A DNA stretch of 64,000 nt from Chryseobacterium sp. FH2 (GTDB taxonomy: Bacteria; Bacteroidota; Bacteroidia; Flavobacteriales; Weeksellaceae), in the NCBI RefSeq assembly GCF_001045455.1, contig NZ_LFNE01000004.1, positions 310,001 to 374,000 of the forward strand. Direction: 5' to 3'. The notes under the pieces were generated by a model. That model was not told where the DNA came from. It ran no database searches and saw only the letters and a program-made list of their open reading frames with translations. Of the stretch, positions 51,606-60,450 are shown piece after piece (within the stretch, counting starts at the first letter, position 1; every line of letters starts with the position of its first letter). A program made the position numbers and the translations under genes.

Positions 51606-54380
51606 TTATTTTGAATAAAACATAGGAATTAACTGAATTTCGCCATCCAAGCCGGAAGGTTGTACTTTCCAGTTTGAGGCATCGAATGGCTTGTAATCGA
51701 TGTTTACAAAATTGATTTCGTGGTAATTCCGCCACTGGATTTTATTCTGGTCCATATATCGGATTCGGTTCGCCATCAGGTTGCACACTTCGATTTGAAT
51801 GGTATTTTTTCCTTGCTTCAGATATTTTCCAATGTTGATTTCAAACGGAAGGCTCCAGACAATTCCGGCATCCTGACCGTTGACTATTACTTTCGCACTT
51901 TCGTAAAGTTTATCAAATTTCAAAAGATAATCGTCTGCATTTTTTTTCTTTAAATTTAAAGTCGTCGTGTAAACTCCCGTTCCCGAAAAGCTCTGTGTTG
52001 ATGCATCTTCCGTAAAATTCGTCCAGGGCTGAATTTTATCTAAAGTTCGGGATTTCGGAAGTTCGGGACCGCCTTCTTTGAAGCTTAGTTGCCAAGGTTG
52101 ATTTAAAACAATCGGAGCATCTGTTTTCTCGACATATTTCCATTTTGGAATTGATGAATCTATATTTTCAGAAGCTTTTATAATTAAAGATTCTCCTGAT
52201 TTCAGCTGAACTCTGACTGAATTATCCTGAGTTTGGACAACTCCGAAATCACCGTTTTCAGGATTCATCAAAGCAACTTGTTTTCCAAAAAAATTCAATG
52301 GAATATTTTGATTGATTTCCTTTGAAGTATGATTGACGATATAATAATATTTCCCGCCATCAAACTGTCTTCTTACAAACTTCAATCCTGTGTCTGTCAA
52401 TTTTTCTCTTTCGATTTTTAAGTATTCCAAAGCTTTTTCCACATCGGAACTAAAAACGATTTTCCCTTTTCCGAATGTTGCCGATTTTAAATTTCCCTCT
52501 TCTTGAAAAGGAATTTTATTCCATAAAGATTGTAATTCGTTTCTTCTTTTTTCGACTTCAAAATATCCCGGAACATCTTTCGGTTCCGACTGGAAAATGA
52601 TTGAAGCACCATTTTGAGCCAAATCCAGAATGTTTTTTAACGTAGATTCAGATAGATAATTCAGTTGAGGAATAATTAAAACTTTGTAAGAACCGCCATT
52701 TTTCGCCACCTGAATATTCTGATTTTCAGATTTGGCCCCGCCAATCATCTTATCCGAAACCATATCCAGAGAATAGCCGGACTTTCCTAATTTTTCAAGG
52801 TTTTCATAAAACAGGGTCGGATGCAGCCACTTTTCAATGTTATGAATTTTAAAAGCCATATCCTTTCCTTTCGGACTTGCCCATTGGTCGTAGACCGGCC
52901 AGTACATCAGGATTTCGTTGTCTGATTTTCCGCTTTGTAAAACAGCTTGTGTTCTTTCAATATAAGAATTTAGACCTTTGATGTTTGGCCATAAACTGTT
53001 TTGAGGAACGAAGTTGGTAGAAGCGTAAAACAACCAGCCCGGAAACTGAACATCAGCCGGCGTGTAAGTCGTTCCGTGATAAAAAATATGATTGATTCCC
53101 GACAGGAAAATCTGTTCGGCCTCAGGTTTTACCTGCGACCAGGATGTTTTGAAATGCTCGGTCAGCCACGTAAAAGATTCGTTGGAAATCAAAGATTTTC
53201 CGGTAATATTTGCTGCCGAAGAAGCAAATTTCAGCATATTGATATCCGGAATTTCCTTCGTGTTGATGTCTTCTGCATTTCTTCTCAGACCCTGAATATC
53301 GAATTTCGTACTTCCGAAAGTTTCAGATTCGGGAATATCGACCGCAGCGTACAAATCCAGCAAATTTCCCGGCGAACCGTGTGCCTGATTGGTGTTTTTT
53401 GAGTTTTTGGAATGTGCCCAGTTCGTGAAATCTTTCGTAAAATTGTTTAAAATTAATTCATTCAAAGTTTCTCTGTAATCGGATTTTACTCTGCCTGCTA
53501 TTTCATTTTCCTCGTTGCTGACCAAATATTTGATGTACGGACTTAAGTCGTAGCCTCTCCTTTTCTTAAATTCTTCTTTAAAATCCGGCGTCCAATCAGC
53601 ATTATAAACCTCATAACTGTCATTGAAAAAAGAACGGATTCCGTAGTTTGAACTTCCAAAAGCTTTATCGAAAGTTTTCAGATAATCTTTGGTTGCATCC
53701 GAAGAAAAGTGGTCTAAAGTAAAGCCTTCCCCACCCGGAGCGGCACGTTTTACTTTTTGTAAAGTTTTTCCGGTGAAAACCGCATAAATCGTCCATTTTC
53801 CTGAAGTCGGTTTCCAGTTTAAACTGCCGTCGCCATTAATTTTATCTATTAAAACCACAGCTTCATTTTTTTCGTTGTAAGCTGTTACAATATCGATTTT
53901 TACCGTTTTTAAATCCTTCTGCTTTTCGTCTTTCGGAGTGATTTTTTCTGAAAATTTTTCATTCGGCTGAATGGTGTAGGTCTGAACAATCATTTTTGTA
54001 GCCGCATCTTGCTCGCTCACTTGAGGACCGCCAATTGGCCAGCCAGTTCCAACCGCCATATCAACGCCCATATTCAGACTTTTGGCTTTATCCGTCGTGA
54101 ACCTGAGCATCTTCATCCATTCAGGGGAAAGGTAATCGATATACTGTTTTTCAAAACCTTTCGCACCGTAAATCGGGACGATTTCCACCCCTCCGAAGCC
54201 AGCTTTATTGAGTGATATCAATTGTTTATCCAGTCCTTTTTCGTCCACGGCACTTCCCATCCACCACCAGCGTGTCCACGGTTTGGCGGTCTTGGTTGTT
54301 TGTGGCCACGGATTTTGTGCGGAGAGATTTCCGAAGACAAAACAGATTAGACTTAGGCTGATTATATGTTTAATTTTCAT
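51606..54380 (-). CDS. GH106 alpha-L-rhamnosidase
   Basis: 924 residues with a signal peptide (SLSLICFVFGNLSAQ). The catalytic part opens with PWTRWWWMGSAVDEKGLDKQLISLNKAGFGGVEIVPIYG (34-72), SPEWMKMLRFTTDKAKSLNMGVDMAVGTGWPIGGP (85-119), the diagnostic GH106 TIM-barrel start. Also seen: FFNDSYEVYNADWTPDF, KSLISNESFTWLTEHF and YWPVYDQW. The C-terminal 200 residues hold galactose-binding-like sandwiches (GTGVYTTTLNLKK, ESAKVIVNGQDAGIVWSLPFEINIGKYL). It removes terminal L-rhamnose from RG-I oligosaccharides. Third gene of the unit headed by the second GH28. Confidence 0.9.
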   Translation of the reverse strand: MKIKHIISLSLICFVFGNLSAQNPWPQTTKTAKPWTRWWWMGSAVDEKGLDKQLISLNKAGFGGVEIVPIYGAKGFEKQYIDYLSPEWMKMLRFTTDKAKSLNMGVDMAVGTGWPIGGPQVSEQDAATKMIVQTYTIQPNEKFSEKITPKDEKQKDLKTVKIDIVTAYNEKNEAVVLIDKINGDGSLNWKPTSGKWTIYAVFTGKTLQKVKRAAPGGEGFTLDHFSSDATKDYLKTFDKAFGSSNYGIRSFFNDSYEVYNADWTPDFKEEFKKRRGYDLSPYIKYLVSNEENEIAGRVKSDYRETLNELILNNFTKDFTNWAHSKNSKNTNQAHGSPGNLLDLYAAVDIPESETFGSTKFDIQGLRRNAEDINTKEIPDINMLKFASSAANITGKSLISNESFTWLTEHFKTSWSQVKPEAEQIFLSGINHIFYHGTTYTPADVQFPGWLFYASTNFVPQNSLWPNIKGLNSYIERTQAVLQSGKSDNEILMYWPVYDQWASPKGKDMAFKIHNIEKWLHPTLFYENLEKLGKSGYSLDMVSDKMIGGAKSENQNIQVAKNGGSYKVLIIPQLNYLSESTLKNILDLAQNGASIIFQSEPKDVPGYFEVEKRRNELQSLWNKIPFQEEGNLKSATFGKGKIVFSSDVEKALEYLKIEREKLTDTGLKFVRRQFDGGKYYYIVNHTSKEINQNIPLNFFGKQVALMNPENGDFGVVQTQDNSVRVQLKSGESLIIKASENIDSSIPKWKYVEKTDAPIVLNQPWQLSFKEGGPELPKSRTLDKIQPWTNFTEDASTQSFSGTGVYTTTLNLKKKNADDYLLKFDKLYESAKVIVNGQDAGIVWSLPFEINIGKYLKQGKNTIQIEVCNLMANRIRYMDQNKIQWRNYHEINFVNIDYKPFDASNWKVQPSGLDGEIQLIPMFYSK

Positions 54381-54430
54381 TTCTGCTTGATGTTTTATGA
54401 TGGATTTTATCCAATTTTATTCATATTTTT

Positions 54431-54477
54431 CACCGGGTTCCACCCAATGCTATTAGGATTGAACCACTTCGTGGTTC
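54431..54477. repeat. Two-hairpin repeat between CE12 and GH106 genes
   Basis: GGGTTCCACCC (about 54435-54445) and a perfect GAACCAC-TTC-GTGGTTC (54461-54477) joined by AATGCTATTAGGATT. The paired hairpins resemble REP-type units; they could also moderate transcription into GH106. Confidence 0.5.
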
Positions 54478-54483
54478 GTTCTG

Positions 54484-55806
54484 TTAATTTCCATCAGGTT
54501 TCAAAGCTTCCATAAAAATAGATTCCGGCCAATTGAATTTTTCGGCATCATCTGGTTTATTAGGATTAAAATTCTTATAATTTTTTGAAATATATTTCCT
54601 CAAAGGTAAGTTTTGGTCAACGATGGATTTCACTACACATTTCGCCAATTCGTACGCTCCATATGTATTGAAATGCGTATCATCCGCCATAGCTGTCGGC
54701 TGATTGGGATAAGAATTTGCGGGATAATAGGCAAATGCTTTTTTTGCAGCTTCCGGCCCCATTGCCTCGAACAAGGTTTTGCTCAATGCATTTAAATCGA
54801 TTAAATATACATTTTCTTCCTTCGCAATTTCCTGCATTGCAACAGGAAAATCATCCAAAGTATTGACGATTTTGTTATTTTCATCAAAAACACGGCGGTT
54901 CATCGAAGTGACCAAAACGGGAATTGCTACCAATTCCTTTGCTCTAAGAATCCATTCTTTTAATCTTTTCCTGTATCCCGATTTCTCACTGTTGCCATAT
55001 TTCTGGTCATTGTGCCCAAACTGAATGAAGAGATAATCTCCCGGTTTAATTTTATTCCAGATTTTATCGATTCGGTGGCGGTCTTCAAAGGCTTTCAGAG
55101 TTTCTCCGCTCTCGGCGTAATTGGCGATAACGACTTCATTCGGAACAAAAAAATATGGTAACATCTGTCCCCACGACGCCCAGGGTTCGTACTGTGCATC
55201 CACAACCGTAGAATCTCCCGTCAGATAAATAGTTCTCGCAGTTGTATTAGGTTGAATGATTACCGAAGAAACTTTCGGAGCTTTATCATTGAATTCTATT
55301 GTCAAAAGATTGTCCCAATGCAGGTATTTTCCTTCTCTCGGCTTCAGTTTTACAATTCCGATTTCAGCTCCATTTTGATTTCGTATAATGCTGTCTTTTA
55401 CGTGAACGGTGATTTGTTTTTCGACGATTTCGCCTTGTTTTGTTTTGACATCATTCAGCATCAGTCGGCGATTTTCGACCCGAACTGTTGTTTCAGATGT
55501 TCCTTTTGCATCACCTAAATTCAATTTAATATCATAATTTCCTTCCGGAATGACAACTGAAAAATAGAAAGACTTATCACTGGTAATAAAATCTCCCGTC
55601 AAAGCATTTCTGCCATTATCAACGGATTTCAAACCGGAAATATCCATAAATCCGTAACCGATTTTCTTATCGAATTTTGAAGTTGATGTGATGGGAATAA
55701 ATCCGTTTTCGGTTCTGTTACTGCCAAAATCAAATTTGAAAGTCGTCTGTTGCGCGAATATTGATGAACCAATAAAAACGGTTATAATTCCTGTCCAATT
55801 TTTCAT
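54484..55806 (-). CDS. Rhamnogalacturonan acetylesterase (CE12, SGNH fold)
   Basis: 440 residues from ATG 55806; a longer frame to 55842 exists, but MKNWTGIITVFIGSSIFAQ is a proper signal peptide. An N-terminal beta-sandwich (about 20-180: FKFDFGSNRTENGFIPITSTSKF, FYFSVVIPEGNYDIKLNLGD) precedes the SGNH esterase: block I YLTGDSTVV with the nucleophile Ser199, block III PGDYLFIQFGHNDQKY, and a C-terminal DDTHFNTYGAYELA with the Asp/His pair. It removes acetyl groups from galacturonate in RG-I so that lyases can act. It lies between the second GH28 (73 bases) and GH106 (103 bases) genes. Confidence 0.85.
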   Translation of the reverse strand: MKNWTGIITVFIGSSIFAQQTTFKFDFGSNRTENGFIPITSTSKFDKKIGYGFMDISGLKSVDNGRNALTGDFITSDKSFYFSVVIPEGNYDIKLNLGDAKGTSETTVRVENRRLMLNDVKTKQGEIVEKQITVHVKDSIIRNQNGAEIGIVKLKPREGKYLHWDNLLTIEFNDKAPKVSSVIIQPNTTARTIYLTGDSTVVDAQYEPWASWGQMLPYFFVPNEVVIANYAESGETLKAFEDRHRIDKIWNKIKPGDYLFIQFGHNDQKYGNSEKSGYRKRLKEWILRAKELVAIPVLVTSMNRRVFDENNKIVNTLDDFPVAMQEIAKEENVYLIDLNALSKTLFEAMGPEAAKKAFAYYPANSYPNQPTAMADDTHFNTYGAYELAKCVVKSIVDQNLPLRKYISKNYKNFNPNKPDDAEKFNWPESIFMEALKPDGN

Positions 55807-55879
55807 AATCAGTCGATTAATATATTCATTTCGGAAATTCACTTTTGAGTATTGCCTGAATCGTCTTTTTATCGTAAGC

Positions 55880-57217
55880 CTAATCCAGAGAGGCCACTTT
55901 CGTCACGCTGACCCTGGTTTGCTTTAAATTTTTGATGGCATTTAAGTTTTGTTCTTCAGGCTTTAATGCTTTTATCTTTAGGTTTTCAAAGGTAAAATCT
56001 GTCAACTCGTACAAATCTGATTTTTCAATGTTGAAGGCTGTTTCACAACTGATATCGATATTTTTTAAGACAATATTATTTGCCAATCTGGTTTTCGGTT
56101 TTTCTTCCCCCTTCAAATCAAAAAACTGGTTCCAGCCTTTTACGTATAAAAAGGTTTTTACGTCTCCCTTGATATTGTCAAGCGTGATATATTCGTAATG
56201 TTGTGGTGTGTCCGGTCTCATTTTAAGATGCAACAATCTCGAAGCATCTTTCACCGTTGAGTTTCTGAAAATAATATTGTAATTGTGAATTGATTCGCTT
56301 CCGCAAGTGAGTGCAGAATGACAGAATCCGAAAGTATTATCTTCTATAATGATGTTTCTGTTTTCTCCGTTTTCAGGAGCCGTATTGGCTTTCGGCCCTT
56401 TTCCGCCTTTTAAGGCAATTGCATCGTCATTCACAGACAAATAGCAATTTTTAATCAGGAAATTGGTGCAGGCATCGATATCGATAGCATCCGTACTTGG
56501 CGCTTTTACCGGTTCTTTGGGAGCAAGAATTGTCAGGTTTAACAATTTTACAAAATCACTTTTATAATAATGGGTACTCCAAAATGGTGAGTTTTTTACG
56601 GTAATTCCTTCAATTTGTACATTTTTGGAATTTGAAACATAGAGAATACGAGGTCTCATCTCATCCATATTGGTGCATTTAGGATTCCACTCGCGTCTTT
56701 TCCAGAATGATTTCCAGAAACGAAGGCCGTTTCCGTCCAAAGTTCCTTTTCCTGAAATCGTGAAACCATCCAATCCGTCAGCATTAATCAATGCCGGGAA
56801 ATATTTTACTGTCTGACCTTCCATTCTTGTGGTGACCACGGGAAAATCATTGATATCATCACTCCCTTTTAATTTTGCCCCACCTTCTAAATATAAATGC
56901 GTTCCCTGTTTGAAGAAAACCGAACTGATGAGGAATGTTCCTTTAGGCACGATGATTACGCCGCCGCCATTCTTTGCAGCCAAATCAATAACCGCCTGAA
57001 GTTGTTTGGTTTGAAGAACTGTACTGTCGTTCTTCACACCGTTTTCTGTAAGGATATATTTTTTGCCTAATTTATTGATGTCGGTCGGTTTGTTTTCTTT
57101 AAACCATTTTGGGATTGTAGTTCCGTCCGGGAATTTGTCCTGTCCATTCACTTTCGATGAAAAGAAAAAGAGGATAAAAAATGTGAACAAAAAATTGAAT
57201 GTATTTTGAAGTTTCAT
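55880..57217 (-). CDS. Second exported GH28-family protein, divergent active site
   Basis: 445 residues from ATG 57217, chosen over 57265 because MKLQNTFNFLFTFFILFFFSSKVNGQ is a signal peptide. Beta-helix repeats are clear (GTLDGNGLRFWKSFWKRREW, VQIEGITVKNSPFWSTHYY). The GH28 blocks are altered: STDAID (241-246), VNDDAIALKGG (262-272) with Ala in place of Cys, GFCHSALTCGSES (297-309), and HLKMR (330-334) where RIKT is usual. Asp246, Asp264 and Asp265 and His300 are kept, so it is probably active, perhaps as a rhamnogalacturonan hydrolase or exo-enzyme. It heads the large minus-strand unit and has an RCARGAT promoter. Confidence 0.8.
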   Translation of the reverse strand: MKLQNTFNFLFTFFILFFFSSKVNGQDKFPDGTTIPKWFKENKPTDINKLGKKYILTENGVKNDSTVLQTKQLQAVIDLAAKNGGGVIIVPKGTFLISSVFFKQGTHLYLEGGAKLKGSDDINDFPVVTTRMEGQTVKYFPALINADGLDGFTISGKGTLDGNGLRFWKSFWKRREWNPKCTNMDEMRPRILYVSNSKNVQIEGITVKNSPFWSTHYYKSDFVKLLNLTILAPKEPVKAPSTDAIDIDACTNFLIKNCYLSVNDDAIALKGGKGPKANTAPENGENRNIIIEDNTFGFCHSALTCGSESIHNYNIIFRNSTVKDASRLLHLKMRPDTPQHYEYITLDNIKGDVKTFLYVKGWNQFFDLKGEEKPKTRLANNIVLKNIDISCETAFNIEKSDLYELTDFTFENLKIKALKPEEQNLNAIKNLKQTRVSVTKVASLD

Positions 57218-57262
57218 AGTCTTTTTCGGTAAATCCTGAATTATTTTAATTAAACTGATTGA

Positions 57263-57304
57263 CAAAAATAAAAGTATATATTTTATAATCTTGCAGTATC
57301 CTGC
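57263..57304 (-). promoter_or_regulatory. Rhamnogalacturonan-regulon promoter element, second GH28 unit
   Basis: Minus strand: GCAGGATACTGC starts at 57304, with GCAAGAT 10 bases on. TACTTTTA starts at 28 bases (57276-57269), and a perfect TAnnTTTG, TATTTTTG, lies at 57270-57263. The ATG is at 57217. Confidence 0.55.
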
Positions 57305-57570
57305 TCTTTCATGTTAATTAAATTTCTAATATTTATAAGTTCTATTGCACTTTTTTCCTATAAATTAAAAAACTGCACAATAATTTTAAGTTCTACATAA
57401 AAAAATGTTCATCATTGAATAATTATTTCTTTTAACTCCTGTAAAAATGCTTAAAAAATTATAAAGATATCCCCACTAGATTTTTCAGAAAGTTTATTGA
57501 AATAACTTACAAAATAATACTTTTATACAGTCCTGATATATTTAAATTGATTAAATTTACGTCAATAATA

Positions 57571-57587
57571 TACATCAATTTGATGTA
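57571..57587. promoter_or_regulatory. Putative LacI-type operator
   Basis: A perfect palindrome TACATCA-ATT-TGATGTA ending 26 bases before the LacI-type gene; probable autoregulatory operator. Its core ATCAATTTGAT recurs upstream of exuT. It lies in the 396-base gap 57218-57613, which otherwise holds the GH28 promoter. Confidence 0.55.
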
Positions 57588-57613
57588 CGAAAAAAGATAG
57601 AAAAAAAACGTGT

Positions 57614-58642
57614 ATGAATAAAAAAAGTGCCACAATATATGATATTTCAAAGAAGCTAAATGTAAGTGTGGCAACTGTTTCCAGAGCGCTTAACGATCAT
57701 CCCAGGATAAGCCAGGCAACGAAAGATTTGGTGAAGGCAACTGCCAAAGAAATGAATTATAAACAAAATAACCTTGCCAAAGCTCTGAAAAGCGGTGAAA
57801 CAAAAAATGTAGGAATTATTGTTCCTTATGTAAATACTAACTTTTTTTCATCAGTCATTCGTGGAATTGAGGAAGAACTTTCTCCGCATGGCTATCACGT
57901 AATTATCTGTCAGAGCCATGAAGATGTAACTATTGAAAAAAGACACTTAAATACTTTGCTTAACGCGCAGGTTGACGGGATTTTCATGTCAGTTTCAAGA
58001 ACAACTTTAGATACAGAACACATTCAACATATTTTAGATACAAGCAATACTCCGATTATATTTTTTGATAGAAAAAAAGATATTCCGGGAATAAGTACGG
58101 TGACTATTGATGACTACCGGGGCGGTTATATAGCCACAGAACATCTGATCAAGGAAGGTTATAAAAACATCTGTCATTTCTCAGGTGATCTGAATCTTGA
58201 AATTTACCAGAATCGTCTTAATGGATATAAACAGGCTTTAATTGACAATAATTTAACTGTAAAAGAAGAAAATATCATCACAACAGGAAGTTCAATTGAT
58301 GCGGGGATAGAGGCTATTAAAACACTTTGGGGTAAAAAATCTGTTCCTGATGCTATTTTTTCATCAAGTGATTTTGCCGCTTTAGGTGCCTGCCAGGAAC
58401 TGAAAAAACGTAAAATTAAGATTCCTCAGGAAGTTGCTGTTATCGGTTTTTCTAATGAACCTTTCACCCAGTTTATGGAGCTTCCGATGAGTTCTGTTGA
58501 CCAGACTCCTGTTACGATGGGGAAAATGGCAGGACAAGTATTTATTGAAAGTGTAAAAGAGAATGGTTCCGGAGTTTCTACAGAGAAGAAGGTTGTGCTT
58601 GCACCGCAGATTTATATTAGAAAATCTTCAAAAAGAAAATAG
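57614..58642 (+). CDS. LacI-family transcriptional regulator, probable galacturonate-pathway repressor
   Basis: 342 residues. N-terminal HTH ATIYDISKKLNVSVATVSRALNDHPRISQATKDLVKATAKEMNYKQN (6-52) with the hinge ALKSGETKNVGIIVP, then the periplasmic-binding-like sensor: FFSSVIRGIEEELSPHGYHVIICQS, VDGIFMSVSR, PIIFFDRKKDIPGISTVTIDDYRGGYIATEHLI, NICHFSGDLNLEIYQNRLNGY, DAIFSSSDFAALGACQELKKRKIKIPQEVAVIGFSNEPFTQFM and SSVDQTPVTMGKMAGQ. It is convergent with uxaA, and the palindrome before it recurs upstream of exuT, so the effector is likely a galacturonate-pathway metabolite. The effector is an inference. Confidence 0.85.
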   Translation: MNKKSATIYDISKKLNVSVATVSRALNDHPRISQATKDLVKATAKEMNYKQNNLAKALKSGETKNVGIIVPYVNTNFFSSVIRGIEEELSPHGYHVIICQSHEDVTIEKRHLNTLLNAQVDGIFMSVSRTTLDTEHIQHILDTSNTPIIFFDRKKDIPGISTVTIDDYRGGYIATEHLIKEGYKNICHFSGDLNLEIYQNRLNGYKQALIDNNLTVKEENIITTGSSIDAGIEAIKTLWGKKSVPDAIFSSSDFAALGACQELKKRKIKIPQEVAVIGFSNEPFTQFMELPMSSVDQTPVTMGKMAGQVFIESVKENGSGVSTEKKVVLAPQIYIRKSSKRK

Positions 58643-58665
58643 GTTCCAATTAATTATATCCAGTT

Positions 58666-58738
58666 TGTCATTGAGGAACAGAAGAATCTAAAACTATAAT
58701 AATAAAAATTCTTCATTTCACTTTGTTTCAGAATGACA
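58666..58738. repeat. Dispersed TGTCATT...AATGACA inverted-repeat element, copy 3
   Basis: 73 bases bounded by TGTCATT (58666-58672) and AATGACA (58732-58738), with inner GAAGAAT/ATTCTTC and CACTTTGTTTCAG as in copy 1. Confidence 0.75.
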
Positions 58739-58767
58739 GAGCTATTATTTTATATCAACCACAAAAG

Positions 58768-58800
58768 AAAATGCTTTCCACAAAATGTAGAAAGCATTTT
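58768..58800. terminator. Bidirectional terminator between lacI-type gene and uxaA
   Basis: A perfect stem AAAATGCTTTC (58768-58778) and GAAAGCATTTT (58790-58800) with loop CACAAAATGTA. Confidence 0.85.
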
Positions 58801-58832
58801 CAACCCTAATATTTATATAATTAAAACAATAA

Positions 58833-60446
58833 TTATAAACTTACGCCTCGTCTCCAAGGGATAAAATCGTTTTGATTGAGAATAGCAGCTTTGGTTTTCA
58901 CCTCTCCGCTTGCTACTTTTATGATAAATTCTAACAATTCTTCTGCTTTTTCGTCAATTGTTTTTTCGCCCGTAATCACATCTCCTGTATTGAAATCAAT
59001 AATATCCGGCATTCTTTCTGATAAAGAAGTATTCGACGAAATTTTCACTACCGGAACAACAGGATTGCCTGTGGGTGTTCCCAAACCTGTTGTGAATAAA
59101 ACAATATTGGAACCTGAGCCAACTAAAGCAGTCGTACATTCTACATCATTTCCGGGAGTACATAATAAATTTAAGCCCGGATTTTTGATGTATTCTGTAA
59201 AATCTAACACATCATTGACCGGCGAAGAGCCACCTTTTTTAGCCGCTCCTGCAGATTTCATAGCATCGGTGATGAGTCCATCTTTAATATTCCCCGGCGA
59301 TGGATTCATATCAAAACCTGAACCTGCAGCAACGACTGATTTTTCAAAGTCTTTCATCAGCTGTAAGAATCTTTCCGCATCTTTTTCGTTTACACAACGG
59401 TTTACCAATTCCTGCTCTACTCCACATAATTCCGGAAATTCTGAAAGAATAGTTGCTCCTCCGATTCCCGCCATTAAATCTGACAGTTGTCCTAAAACAG
59501 GATTCGCAGAAATTCCGGAAAAACCGTCTGAACCACCACATTCTAGTCCTAAAACAAGCTTTGAAATTGGTGCCGGTTTTCTCTCGATTTCATTAGCTTT
59601 TTTAATTGCTTCATAAGAATCTTTAATAATTCCGCTTAGCATTTCATCTACCGTTCCGGATTTTTGCTGTTCATAAACGATAATTGGTTTTTTATTATTT
59701 GGACTAATTTTTTCTAAAGCATCTTTAAAAATCTGAACCTGCAAATTCTGACAACCTAAACTTAAAACCGTTGCTCCGGCTACATTCGGATTATTCACAT
59801 AACCTGCCAATAACCTTCCCAATGCTTCGGCGTCCTGACGAATCCCGCCACAACCGCCTTGATGGGTGATGAATTTAACTTCAATATTTTTAAAAACTCT
59901 TGAATTCTGCTCTTCTTCAACAGCAGTTTCCGTTTCAGAATTATTAATTAACGACCTTAATAGTAACTGATGTTTCGTAACTTTTTCGAATAACAATTCT
60001 TTTTCAAAAATATCTTTTAAAATTTCCACATTTCTGTTTTCACAGAAAACCAAAGGGAAAAATAACCATACGTTTTCTGTTCCAACCTGTCCGTCTTCAC
60101 GGTGATACCCCATGAAAGTCTGGCCCTTCCATTTATCAACATTTGGGGCTGTCCATAAAGTAGTTTCAGTTTTACCCTCTACTTTTGCACTTTGATGTTT
60201 TACGTTCTCAGTTGTAATCACCTCCCCTTTTTGGATTGGCTGACTCGCTTTTCCCACCAAAACTCCGTACATGATGATAGAATCATCCACGGCAAGGTCT
60301 TCGGTAACGAATTTGTGCTTCGCCTTCGTATCTTTTATAATTTCATAAGTAAGTCCCCCCAAAGTAACAGTTTCCCCCTGCACCAAATCGACCAGCGCAA
60401 CCGCTACATTATCATTGGGATTTACTTTTAGTACTTTCTTTTGCAT
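58833..60446 (-). CDS. uxaA: Altronate dehydratase
   Basis: 537 residues. N-terminal SAF domain (about 5-95: NPNDNVAVALVDLVQGE, VGKASQPIQKGEVITTENV), then the large UxaA/GarD domain: MGYHREDGQVGTENVWLFFPLVFCENRN, FITHQGGCGGIRQDAEALGRLLAGYVNNPNVAGATVLSLGCQN, LGLECGGSDGFSGISANPVLG and TGNPVVPVVKISSNT. It dehydrates D-altronate to 2-keto-3-deoxy-gluconate. Cys and Asp/His residues in GGCGG and ECGGSDG are the metal-binding candidates. It is last in the run exuT-uxaB-uxaA and starts 4 bases after the uxaB stop. Confidence 0.9.
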   Translation of the reverse strand: MQKKVLKVNPNDNVAVALVDLVQGETVTLGGLTYEIIKDTKAKHKFVTEDLAVDDSIIMYGVLVGKASQPIQKGEVITTENVKHQSAKVEGKTETTLWTAPNVDKWKGQTFMGYHREDGQVGTENVWLFFPLVFCENRNVEILKDIFEKELLFEKVTKHQLLLRSLINNSETETAVEEEQNSRVFKNIEVKFITHQGGCGGIRQDAEALGRLLAGYVNNPNVAGATVLSLGCQNLQVQIFKDALEKISPNNKKPIIVYEQQKSGTVDEMLSGIIKDSYEAIKKANEIERKPAPISKLVLGLECGGSDGFSGISANPVLGQLSDLMAGIGGATILSEFPELCGVEQELVNRCVNEKDAERFLQLMKDFEKSVVAAGSGFDMNPSPGNIKDGLITDAMKSAGAAKKGGSSPVNDVLDFTEYIKNPGLNLLCTPGNDVECTTALVGSGSNIVLFTTGLGTPTGNPVVPVVKISSNTSLSERMPDIIDFNTGDVITGEKTIDEKAEELLEFIIKVASGEVKTKAAILNQNDFIPWRRGVSL

Positions 60447-60450
60447 TTTT

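Noticed and set aside
58876..59616. A 246-codon open frame on the plus strand
   Set aside because: It lies wholly antisense to uxaA, and its sequence has no recognisable domain or upstream signals; the uxaA frame explains the conservation.
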